Source: Nakaseomyces glabratus (taxonomy: Eukaryota; Ascomycota; Saccharomycetes; Saccharomycetales; Saccharomycetaceae). From it: 64,000 nucleotides of DNA. Under the pieces are notes generated by a model. The model was not told where the DNA came from and did not search any database. It worked only from the letters and a program-made list of their open reading frames with translations. Position numbers and translations under genes: made by a program. Below, in pieces: positions 17,464 to 25,617 of the stretch (within the stretch, counting starts at the first letter, position 1; every line of letters starts with the position of its first letter). The DNA lies in the NCBI RefSeq assembly GCF_010111755.1, contig NC_088954.1:558001-622000 (forward strand), given 5' to 3'.

Positions 17464-17824
17464 TGAGCCAGCCGATGAGAGAGAGAGAAAGAGAGACGCA
17501 GCCCTGTGTGTGACAGATAAAAATCACATGGAGGAGGAGCCATGGGCATGTCTTTTGTGCAGGGTGTTCTGTGGCAGGATCGATATTTCCATTGTCCTCA
17601 CAAAGAAGCGACCCAACTTCGTTTGCAATTTAACGGTGTTTAACTTCATGCCCGTCGTAAAAAATTTTCTTGCTCCATTGTTCCCACTCAAGTATATATA
17701 AGCTGGGATAAGTATAGTCAAAGATTTCGGCAATAGGTTGCTATTTAGTCGCTTAACACCTTATCAAGTGCTCTCCTGAAAACAATCAAGGACCAAAAAA
17801 TTTATAAAGACTATCCCTCCCAAA

Positions 17825-19294
17825 ATGTCTCTCACGAATGCTGATGAAACTGTTACTTACGATGCGCTGATCGTCGGTGCTGGTGTCATAGGGCCATGTG
17901 TTGCTACCGCGCTTGCCAGAAAGGGTAAGAAGGTGCTGATTGTCGAGCGTGAGTGGTCTCAGCCAGACAGAATCGTCGGTGAGCTGATGCAACCAGGTGG
18001 TCTGCGTGCTCTGAGGTCTCTGGGTATGATCCAGTCCATCAACAACATCGACGCTTACCCAGTCACCGGTTACACCGTCTTCTACAACGGTGAGCACGTC
18101 GACATCCCATACCCTTACAAGGCTGACTTGAAGCCAGTCGAGAAGTTGCCAGGCTTGGTCCGCGACGGTAACGACAAGGTCCTGGAGGATGCCACCGTCC
18201 ACAAGAAGGACTTCGAGGACGACGAGAGAGAAAGAGGTGTCGGTCTGGTCCACGGTAGATTCCTGAACAACTTGAGAAACATCTGCGCCGCTGAGCCAAA
18301 CGTCACCAGACTACAGGGTAACGTCGTCGAGATCTTGAAGGACAAGAAGAACGAAGTCGTCGGTGCCAAGGTCGACGTCGACTCCCGTGGTAAGGTCGAC
18401 TTCAAGGCCCACTTGACCTTTGTCTGTGACGGTATCTTCTCCCGTTTCAGAAGAGAACTACACCCAGACCACGTCCCAACCGTCAACTCCTCTTTCGTCG
18501 GTATGTCCCTATACCACGCCCACATGCCTCATGACATGCACGGTCACGTCATCCTAGGTGACAAGCACATGCCAATCTTGGTTTACCAAATCTCCCCAGA
18601 AGAAACCAGAATCCTGTGTGCTTACAACGCTCCAAAGGTCCCAACCGACTTGAAGTCATGGATGACCAAGGACGTCCAACCATACATTCCAAAGACTCTA
18701 AGACCATCCTTCGACGACGCTTTGGCCCAAGGCAAGTTCAAGCCAATGGCCAACTCTTGGTTGCCAGCTAGACAAAACGACGTCACCGGTCTGTGTGTCA
18801 TCGGTGATGCCCTAAACATGAGACACCCTCTAACCGGTGGTGGTATGACCGTCGGTCTAAACGATGTTGTCCTATTGATCAAGAAGATTGGTGACTTGGA
18901 CTTCAGCGACCGTGAGAAGGTCTTGGACGAATTGCTAGATTACCACTTCGAAAGAAAGAACTACGACGCCGTTGTCAACGTCTTGTCTATTTCCCTATAC
19001 TCCCTATTCGCCGCCGACAGCAAAAACTTGAAGGCTCTACAAAAGGGTTGTTTCAAGTATTTCCAACGTGGTGGTGACTGCGTCAACTTGCCAGTCGCTT
19101 TCCTGGCTGGTGTCCTACCAAAGCCATTGCTATTGACCCGTGTGTTCTTCGCCGTCGCTTTCTACACCATCTACTTGAACATGGAAGAACGTGGTTTCCT
19201 AGGTCTGCCAATGGCTCTATTGGAAGGTATCATGATCTTGATCACCGCCATTAAAGTCTTCACTCCATTCTTGGTTCGTGAATTGATCGGTTAA
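17825..19294 (+). CDS. ERG1: Squalene epoxidase
   Basis: Erg1 is the FAD- and NADPH-dependent monooxygenase that converts squalene to 2,3-oxidosqualene in the ER and lipid droplets, the target of terbinafine-type allylamines. The 489-aa product (496 in S. cerevisiae) has the dinucleotide-binding GAGVIG (18-23) with the acidic strand end VLIVER (37-42). The DG motif is CDGIFSRFRREL (about 201-212) and the second FAD motif is GDALNMRHPLTGGG (327-340). The C-terminal 80 residues contain two hydrophobic segments (around LPVAFLAGVLPKPLLLTRVFF and MALLEGIMILITAIKVF) that anchor it to the membrane. Codon use is strongly biased (GGT, GCC, GTC, AAG), suggesting high expression. Sterol-response elements lie upstream. 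Gene order PBP1-ATF2-ERG1-CBP4 matches S. cerevisiae. Confidence 0.97.
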   Translation: MSLTNADETVTYDALIVGAGVIGPCVATALARKGKKVLIVEREWSQPDRIVGELMQPGGLRALRSLGMIQSINNIDAYPVTGYTVFYNGEHVDIPYPYKADLKPVEKLPGLVRDGNDKVLEDATVHKKDFEDDERERGVGLVHGRFLNNLRNICAAEPNVTRLQGNVVEILKDKKNEVVGAKVDVDSRGKVDFKAHLTFVCDGIFSRFRRELHPDHVPTVNSSFVGMSLYHAHMPHDMHGHVILGDKHMPILVYQISPEETRILCAYNAPKVPTDLKSWMTKDVQPYIPKTLRPSFDDALAQGKFKPMANSWLPARQNDVTGLCVIGDALNMRHPLTGGGMTVGLNDVVLLIKKIGDLDFSDREKVLDELLDYHFERKNYDAVVNVLSISLYSLFAADSKNLKALQKGCFKYFQRGGDCVNLPVAFLAGVLPKPLLLTRVFFAVAFYTIYLNMEERGFLGLPMALLEGIMILITAIKVFTPFLVRELIG

Positions 19295-19773
19295 TTTCAA
19301 AACAATTACGGGATGAAACGGACTAACATTTGATATAGACGTGTTTTGCACTTAAACGACTCATTGTATTTTCTCTTATTGAACTCATTTTTTTTATTTT
19401 TCTCATTTTATTTAAATATTTATTTCACATCTCTTTATTTCATTTCCTCACACAATAGAAAACTAACGATTAAAATACTAACTATACATCAACTCATATA
19501 TATTTATGATCTCATTGTAATTAAGAGTAATTATTTATGCTTCTTACTTAACACTCTTCGCTCACTATGACCTTTTGTTATTATCACTAGGCTGGCTCAT
19601 CGCTTTGATCACTCTTTCGGGGTTAAAGTGGAAAAAAATTCAGAGTGACTTCAAATAAAGTCAACTAAATATAAAATATAAAGTGAAGTTACTACTGTTT
19701 CTGTTATAACTTCAAAACCACAGCAATTAACTCAGATAATTACACTGCTCATTATTTATTAACGTGCTTCATA
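19295..19773. other. ERG1-CBP4 intergenic region
   Basis: The 479-bp gap is extremely T-rich after the ERG1 stop (runs near 19388-19440), as expected for a 3' UTR and terminator. I see no other feature. Confidence 0.5.
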
Positions 19774-20232
19774 ATGGATACCCCAGTTTGGCGCCGTTGG
19801 CTGAAAATTTATATCTATGGTGGTTCTATTATACTAGGGGGAGTGTTGCTGTTCAAGTACACAACACCTACTGATGAAAAACTAATAGCCTCGTTATCCC
19901 CAGAACTGAGGTTGCAATACGAGAAAGAGAGGAAGTTAAGACAAGAGGAACAGAGAGAGTTGATGAGAATAGTTCAGGAAACTGCAAAGAGTAACGAACC
20001 TATCTGGAAGACAGGACCAATAGATTCTCCATGGGAGAAGAAGAAGGGCGGAGAAGTTGTAAAGAATGAGAACTTCTTTGACAAGATACAGAAGACTCGT
20101 GCAGAAGAGGCACAGAAGGATGAATTGCAACGGATTAGAGAGGAACTTGACTCATTAAGAGCACAAAGTATGAAGAAGACCAGCGATATAGTCAATGAAA
20201 GGAAAAGCAAAGACTGGTGGAAGATTTGGTGA
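19774..20232 (+). CDS. CBP4: Cbp4, cytochrome bc1 complex assembly factor
   Basis: Cbp4 is a small inner-membrane protein that with Cbp3-Cbp6 stabilises newly made cytochrome b during complex III assembly. The 152-aa product (170 in S. cerevisiae) starts MDTPVWRRWLKIYIYGG, has one membrane helix (about 11-27, IYIYGGSIILGGVLLFKY), then the conserved YTTPTDEKLIASLSPELRLQYEKER block. A charged coiled-coil tail rich in Glu, Lys and Arg ends in KDWWKIW. The topology is short N-terminal in, hydrophilic C-terminal domain in the intermembrane space. It closes the YGR178C-YGR174C-like block; a tRNA gene and a synteny break come next. A Puf3-type site lies in the 3' UTR. Confidence 0.93.
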   Translation: MDTPVWRRWLKIYIYGGSIILGGVLLFKYTTPTDEKLIASLSPELRLQYEKERKLRQEEQRELMRIVQETAKSNEPIWKTGPIDSPWEKKKGGEVVKNENFFDKIQKTRAEEAQKDELQRIREELDSLRAQSMKKTSDIVNERKSKDWWKIW

Positions 20233-20772
20233 CTAATTGTCTTGCCTTAGTTGCATTGAGCTTATTATTTATTCTATTTTATGACTTCTTTTATTTATTT
20301 GATGCATCCCGAACAACACTGTATATAGAAGGGATATCGCTTTAAGAATTCTTGTACACAGAACTTGATATATTATCATTTCAAATGGTGACATAACTCT
20401 TCCACAACTATATAATAGTAACTAGTGAAATCTGAGGGTTTCCCCCAACCAAATACAGTCGATGGAATACATATAATCATCGATTATTAATGATTATATC
20501 GTACATTTGAACTCTGCCAGTTTCAAAAGATATAGTGAAATACAGAAAATTCATTGACGTTTGTTGATATTTAATAATAGTAAAGCAAAACCCAGTGCGT
20601 TAAATCACTATAATGCCTAGATTGATAGAATTGATGGTCATAAGACAAGCGCTAAATTTACCTTGCCATTCTGCGCTATACCCATTTGTTATACTTTGAC
20701 GATAGTCACATGAAAATTATATTAGGGAAGATCATATACGCAACTTTTACCTCCTGTTTTTAACAAGCACAA
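20233..20772. other. CBP4 to tRNA-Gly intergenic region
   Basis: 540 bp, AT-rich. It holds the Puf3-type site and a perfect 10-bp inverted repeat, ATATAATCAT (20471-20480) with ATGATTATAT (20490-20499), 9-nt loop. No LTR or open frame is recognised. This is a synteny junction relative to S. cerevisiae. Confidence 0.55.
20320..20327 (+). promoter_or_regulatory. Puf3-type TGTATATA in the CBP4 3' UTR
   Basis: TGTATATA, matching TGTANATA, lies about 88 nt after the CBP4 stop codon. Puf3 binds this element in mRNAs of nuclear-encoded mitochondrial assembly and translation factors, a class to which CBP4 belongs. Confidence 0.55.
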
Positions 20773-20843
20773 GCGCAAGTGGTTTAGTGGTAAAATCCAA
20801 CGTTGCCATCGTTGGGCCCCCGGTTCGATTCCGGGCTTGCGCA
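20773..20843 (+). tRNA. tRNA-Gly (anticodon GCC)
   Basis: 71 nt without an intron. The acceptor arm GCGCAAG pairs with CTTGCGC (20836-20842), the anticodon loop reads TTGCCAT with GCC, and GGTTCGATTCC forms the TPsiC arm. It is essentially identical to the S. cerevisiae tRNA-Gly(GCC) as I remember it. A T-run (TTTCTTTTTTTT) after the gene is the Pol III terminator. It lies between the CBP4 and RAD7 blocks. Confidence 0.97.
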
Positions 20844-21127
20844 ATTTCTTTTTTTTCCATGTGTTTTTATCGTTTTTGACACTTGAAGCTAATTAAAGAC
20901 ATGTAAAGAATGCGATGACCCTTACTAAAAAAATAGCGTGAGATGCCTGACAAATTATAGCCGCTCTTAACTTTCACACCATATTATTAACAAAGAATAA
21001 AGTAGAGCTATTTTTGTTAAGAACAGACAAGAGATTTTGCCCATTAGGATCTTCAAAAAGTTAACAGAGTTCTGCGCACAAAAGGAAATAGATAAAGGTA
21101 TATACAGACCGAAGTCGTTACAATCTC

Positions 21128-22912
21128 ATGTATAGGAGTCGGAATAGAAACAGGCAAGGTGGGCCTAACTCCATCAAGGGCCCCAGCTCTGCTTTGACTC
21201 AATTTTTGAAAGAAGAAGGTATTAGTGCAGAAGCAATCAGGAATCGATGGTTGCAGAGGCAGGTTAAGGGTGGCGATAAAAAAGAAGGATCACCAGATGA
21301 AGACAAGGACACAGCATTCACAACAAATAACGATGAAGAAGTTAAGAAGGACTACGATTCTGAATCCACTTTATCAGATGAACCTAGACTGAAACGAGAG
21401 GCACTTGAAGCGAATATAGTCAGTGATGAGGAAGATGAAGAGGATGTTGAATACAAGGAGATCACCCCAGCTAAGGATGAAAGCGTCAGCTATGAAGAAA
21501 GGATGAAGCGCTTCAATCAAGACAGTGATGAGGAAGAGTACGATGAAAGTGCTTCGGCTTCTATCGAACCCCTAGTTTTACCAGAAAAGAAAGTTGATAA
21601 AGCAACAATTGAAAAGAAAGCAAGGACAGTTATTCAAAATAGAAGGAAAAAGCAAAGGAGGGCTGCAAATTTGCTGGATAGAAAATCAAACGCTGTATTA
21701 AGCTTACAAGCTTTATGCATAGCAAAGATCAGTCAGAATATCTACAAATGGCAAAAAGACTCGGAAGAGAATAGAAACAATGATCACAATGTGATGTTTA
21801 GTCATTTACGTGAGGTGCTTGGTGGTGTCTCAACTGAAAATTTGAACAACTTAGCCAATGCCCTGTCAAAAAACCGAGCATTGAATGACCAAACACTACA
21901 GCTTTTCCTTAAGACAGATCTTGAAGCATTGACTTTTCATGATTGCTCCAAAGTTTCTTTTGATGGTTATAAGACCTTAGCAATATTTACCCCTCATATC
22001 AAGAAACTTTCATTGCATATGTGTGGCCAATTGAACAATGAGAGTCTCTTGTACATAGCAGAGAAGTTACGTAATTTAACTTCTCTTTACCTAGACGGTC
22101 CATTCCTAATAAATGAAAAGACATGGGTTCAATTTTTTGAAATAATGAAAGGTAGATTGGAAGAATTCCACGTTTCCAATACACACAGATTTACGGATAA
22201 GTCACTTGCAAGTCTATTAATTAACTGCGGATCATCTCTGAAAGCTTTGGGTCTTTCAAGACTTGATGGATTATTCAATTATGCTCTAATCCCTCAATAT
22301 TTATGTAACGAGGAATTTCACTCTTTAGAATTGGGCTATCCCTACAATGATGAAGATATTACCGATGAAGTTGTGATAAACATTCTAGGTCAAATTGGGC
22401 ACTCGCTAAAAAGGCTGGTTCTTTGTGGCTGCTCAGATTTAAGTGATTCCGTCATAATAAATGGCATTGGGGCATTTATTGGGGAAAATAATCGGTTAGA
22501 AGAAATTGGCTTAGAGGAACTTGATCAGATCAGCAACGACTCTCTACTATATTTATTCAGTCAAATTCAATTTCCTAATTTGAGGGTATGCAGTTTCAGA
22601 AGATCTATACAAATAGGGGATGATACTATAATGGAATTATTTCAGAATGCAGCTGTGAACACCCTAGAAATACTAAATCTTAACTCGTTAAACAGCCTCA
22701 CAAAGGAGTCTCTCTTGTTACTCAGTTGTCCACACCTGAAACATTTAGACGTAGCATTTGTGCGAGCTGTTGATGATGAAGTAGTAGGTAGACTAGGCAA
22801 GCAAAACCCAAAATTGTCACTCATGGAAGTATTTGGTGATCCACTTGTAACCGAGAAAGCCAAAATCAGACCCGGAATCACACTAACTGGCCGTCAAAGC
22901 GATAGCATATAG
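21128..22912 (+). CDS. RAD7: Rad7, global genome nucleotide excision repair factor
   Basis: Rad7 works with Rad16 and Abf1 in repair of non-transcribed DNA, and with Elc1 and Cul3 in a ubiquitin ligase acting on Rad4. The 594-aa protein (565 in S. cerevisiae) opens with the conserved MYRSRNRNRQGG and GPSSALTQFLKEEGISAEAIRNRW (about 19-43), followed by an acidic linker (60-150, SDEEDEEDVEYKE). From about residue 210 to the end are leucine-rich repeats of the AMN1/F-box type, for example LTSLYLDGPFL, LKALGLSRLDGL, LKRLVLCGCSDLSDSVI, LEEIGLEELDQISNDSL and LKHLDVAFVRAVDD. It begins the RAD7-BFA1-KCH1-HIT1 block (YJR052W-YJR055W order). Confidence 0.96.
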   Translation: MYRSRNRNRQGGPNSIKGPSSALTQFLKEEGISAEAIRNRWLQRQVKGGDKKEGSPDEDKDTAFTTNNDEEVKKDYDSESTLSDEPRLKREALEANIVSDEEDEEDVEYKEITPAKDESVSYEERMKRFNQDSDEEEYDESASASIEPLVLPEKKVDKATIEKKARTVIQNRRKKQRRAANLLDRKSNAVLSLQALCIAKISQNIYKWQKDSEENRNNDHNVMFSHLREVLGGVSTENLNNLANALSKNRALNDQTLQLFLKTDLEALTFHDCSKVSFDGYKTLAIFTPHIKKLSLHMCGQLNNESLLYIAEKLRNLTSLYLDGPFLINEKTWVQFFEIMKGRLEEFHVSNTHRFTDKSLASLLINCGSSLKALGLSRLDGLFNYALIPQYLCNEEFHSLELGYPYNDEDITDEVVINILGQIGHSLKRLVLCGCSDLSDSVIINGIGAFIGENNRLEEIGLEELDQISNDSLLYLFSQIQFPNLRVCSFRRSIQIGDDTIMELFQNAAVNTLEILNLNSLNSLTKESLLLLSCPHLKHLDVAFVRAVDDEVVGRLGKQNPKLSLMEVFGDPLVTEKAKIRPGITLTGRQSDSI

Positions 22913-23280
22913 GTGATGAAAGACATAGAAGTTATTTAATATATAGATTGATGCATATATATTAACTACTGAACATTTAGCCCAATTACCAAATGAACAG
23001 AGTTATTTCTAGTCTTTATGACTACTTAAACCATTGGCAATATGGATGCCATCGATACCGTATGTAGCGATAGTTAACAGCACTAAAGGACAAAAACAAA
23101 CAACAACGTGATCATAACAACAGAACCAGCTGCTGTAAAGGTACAACTCGGCATGCATGTAGTACTTGGCGCCATTAGTTAACTAATATTTTCAAAATTA
23201 GATACTATAAACAGATTTTATTACACTTTACCTATTATTTCCTAGCGAGCCTATTAGAGAATTTCAATACCGCCTTCTCC
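22913..23280. other. RAD7-BFA1 intergenic region
   Basis: 368 bp with the RAD7 3' end and BFA1 promoter. No distinctive site found beyond AT-rich tracts. Confidence 0.5.
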
Positions 23281-25014
23281 ATGTCGATCAGACCGGCAAA
23301 TATGATGGATTATGATCTTCCAGAAACGTCCTTTGAAGATATTGATGCAACGTTTAGTAGAGATGTCCCAACATCAAGTGTACGGAATACTTTAGATATG
23401 CAACAAAGCATGCCGGTAGAAGATAGAAAGGTGTTGCAAGAGATAGTACAGCCCACGCCATCATCTATAACAACATCCGATACTGGAACCATATTCTCAG
23501 GAAGCAGGAAACAGAGTTGGCTCAATAATCTAGCATCTGATGAAGACAAAAGTGATGGGTTTGAAGATGGTGAAGAGTTCTTGAGCGATTTCCAGGAATT
23601 TCAGAACAGAAAGGATGACTTTGATGAGGCCATTAAATCTCATTTCAACCTACAGAAGAGAAGCTGTCGGGGAGACTACGATTTGGCTACAGATTTTGAA
23701 AGAAAGGTTAATATCAATCCAAACAGTCAGAGAAGATCACTACGACAGCCAAGATCAATGATGGACATGCATCCACTAAGATCTGAAAACTCGTTCAATC
23801 CTCATAGACTTCAAAATAGTATATCAACAAACAATCTACACCGTCCTAATAGACTAGGGTCTTTACATTTTAAGAAATCAATGCCATCTCTTTCGTCTTA
23901 TAATCCTGTAATAGAAGAAGAACCAAGGTATTGGAAAAAGTCTTGGGATATAGAAGAAGCTGAAGAAGATGACGACTATTTCGATGAGGACTTCGATGAA
24001 GATGGACAAGAGACATTTGATCTTGATGAAAAGACTCTAAAAAATAGAGTGCAGTCAAATATACCTACTAGTAAAACACCATTTAAAATATCTCCGACTC
24101 AATTTGATATAATCCAACAAGATGATCTACTAACTCCACGCTTGCACAAGAAACAGAAAGAGCTGAGGTATAAACATAATCTAGAAGCGTTTAAAGAAAC
24201 TAGCAAAGCTAGAAGGCGACGTCATACTGCCAAGTCGAAAATACAAACTATCAAACAACAAATTGACCACAACACACCAATGAAAAGTGGCCTTATGTAT
24301 TATAATCCAAAAAAAATGGCATGGGAAGGAAATGAAAGAGTACTGGATAAATTTCAGGATATTATATCTATTGACAAGCGTCCATTATTGATCAGGAATA
24401 AAAGTAATATTTCACCTAATGAAACTTTAACATACACTGGAAGTGACAACAACAACGTCCAAGATAATGGTTCCAACAGTACGTTCTCTTCAACCACAAA
24501 TCCGCGAGTCGTAGGCAAAATGATGTTCGATGAAAGAAATCTAAGGTGGGTGAGTGTCAATAACGATGAAATTGATCCATTTGCAGAGATAGAAGAAAAT
24601 ATTCCTGAACCTATACTAGGTAAACCAAAACGGTCTTCACCATTTCTTCGATCAAGAAGTCAACTAATATCATCTAATAACCCAGAAGTGTCATTCACCG
24701 AAAGTGACGTCCCAGGAAATGATAAGTTTGCAATTGGCGTCAAGAAGAGGGATAGGTATGCATCCACATCTGCAGCCATAAGCAAACGTGCAGGCGATAG
24801 AGCCGATATGGAGAGAGTCTATCGCCTTTCTTCAAAAGAACTGGAGAGATTATATCATGAAGAAAACCGTTGGCAACGCAAAGTCGGTGGATGGTTTGTG
24901 CTAGGAGATGGCGACCAACAAGATCGAACAATGGCACAGTATGACCCCTCAGATAAGGGCAACAACTTTATGTATGAAATAAGAAAGATGGTAATCAACT
25001 CTACGAAAAATTGA
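23281..25014 (+). CDS. BFA1: Bfa1, subunit of the Bub2-Bfa1 GAP of the mitotic exit network
   Basis: Bfa1 with Bub2 forms the two-part GTPase-activating protein that keeps Tem1 inactive at the spindle pole until the spindle is positioned; Cdc5 and Kin4 phosphorylate it. The 577-aa product (574 in S. cerevisiae) keeps collinear blocks. These are DLPETSFEDID at the N-terminus, TTSDTGTIFSG (about 64-74), FLSDFQEFQNRKDDFDEAIKSHF split around 103-124, RQPRSMMDMHP, LHFKKSMPSLSSYNPVIEEE and LKISPTQ-like FKISPTQFDII. Further on come IKTIKQQIDHNTPMKSG, MMFDERNLRWVSV and the C-terminal YHEENRWQRKVGGWFV and MYEIRKMVINSTK. The middle is acidic and disordered. It is downstream of RAD7 as in S. cerevisiae. 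Confidence 0.96.
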   Translation: MSIRPANMMDYDLPETSFEDIDATFSRDVPTSSVRNTLDMQQSMPVEDRKVLQEIVQPTPSSITTSDTGTIFSGSRKQSWLNNLASDEDKSDGFEDGEEFLSDFQEFQNRKDDFDEAIKSHFNLQKRSCRGDYDLATDFERKVNINPNSQRRSLRQPRSMMDMHPLRSENSFNPHRLQNSISTNNLHRPNRLGSLHFKKSMPSLSSYNPVIEEEPRYWKKSWDIEEAEEDDDYFDEDFDEDGQETFDLDEKTLKNRVQSNIPTSKTPFKISPTQFDIIQQDDLLTPRLHKKQKELRYKHNLEAFKETSKARRRRHTAKSKIQTIKQQIDHNTPMKSGLMYYNPKKMAWEGNERVLDKFQDIISIDKRPLLIRNKSNISPNETLTYTGSDNNNVQDNGSNSTFSSTTNPRVVGKMMFDERNLRWVSVNNDEIDPFAEIEENIPEPILGKPKRSSPFLRSRSQLISSNNPEVSFTESDVPGNDKFAIGVKKRDRYASTSAAISKRAGDRADMERVYRLSSKELERLYHEENRWQRKVGGWFVLGDGDQQDRTMAQYDPSDKGNNFMYEIRKMVINSTKN

Positions 25015-25136
25015 CTCCACTCCGTTAATAATCATGATCTGGAGAGCAACAGCTAGCATTCCATTTTGACCTGGCTATTCATTACCCCCAAATAAATACT
25101 ATACTTTTGGTATGCTATCTATGATTATCACTATCA

Positions 25137-25559
25137 ATGTCACATGAAAGTGCTCAAAGGAATTTCGTGATTTTTCCTAATCCGGACACAAGACGCGATT
25201 TTCCCCTGCGCAAATATTCTGGATCACCGAAAATGCTCGATATCGAAAATCATTTCATTTCTTGTTTTAGTATTTTGGAAAAAAAACTAATCGGGAAAGC
25301 TTTTGTGGTTAAAAATAGCTTGGGAGTCGTGATGGGCTTATTGATATTTGCTTTATTTGACGGATTATTGAGTTTAAGAATACTCAGATTTTTCATATTC
25401 ATCAAGAAGGTACTTGTGTCTTCATATATATGGAGACTATCTACTGAGAAATCCGATTGTATCGTCGCTGAACTGGTTCAAGAGTCTATTCATCACAACA
25501 TATTACTAACGGAAACTATCCTCATTGAATTTATTTTTGCATCACTGTACACTCGTTAA
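25137..25559 (+). CDS. Hypothetical 140-aa protein, possibly spurious
   Basis: An ATG-started 140-codon frame fills most of the 603-bp BFA1-KCH1 gap. I recognise no homologue and S. cerevisiae has no gene here. It contains one strongly hydrophobic basic segment (about residues 57-95, SLGVVMGLLIFALFDGLL then RFFIFIKKVL) and a hydrophobic C-terminus. At about 63% AT a frame this long is uncommon by chance but not rare across this much sequence. It ends 58 bp before the KCH1 ATG, so it overlaps what should be the KCH1 promoter. Treat as a candidate only. Confidence 0.25.
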   Translation: MSHESAQRNFVIFPNPDTRRDFPLRKYSGSPKMLDIENHFISCFSILEKKLIGKAFVVKNSLGVVMGLLIFALFDGLLSLRILRFFIFIKKVLVSSYIWRLSTEKSDCIVAELVQESIHHNILLTETILIEFIFASLYTR

Positions 25560-25617
25560 CTTAAGTATAAGTGTCTCATTCCATTGGGGAAACTAAAAGG
25601 AAAAATACTAGCTTAAA

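Larger units (their letters stand above)
16813..17824. other. GC-rich, repeat-filled ATF2-ERG1 intergenic region
   Basis: Over 1 kb separates ATF2 from ERG1. The first 700 bp are much more GC-rich than other gaps and consist largely of short tandem and inverted repeats: two 12-bp minisatellites, GGTGTGACTGCTGC twice near 17231-17258, and the 10-bp unit CGACAGCCAG three times near 17391-17420. An exact 18-bp inverted repeat joins 17264-17281 to 17446-17463. A short GA tract lies near 17475-17495. The last 300 bp return to normal composition and contain the ERG1 core promoter (TATATATAA at 17693-17701, about 125 bp before the ATG). No protein frame here is credible. Confidence 0.75.
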
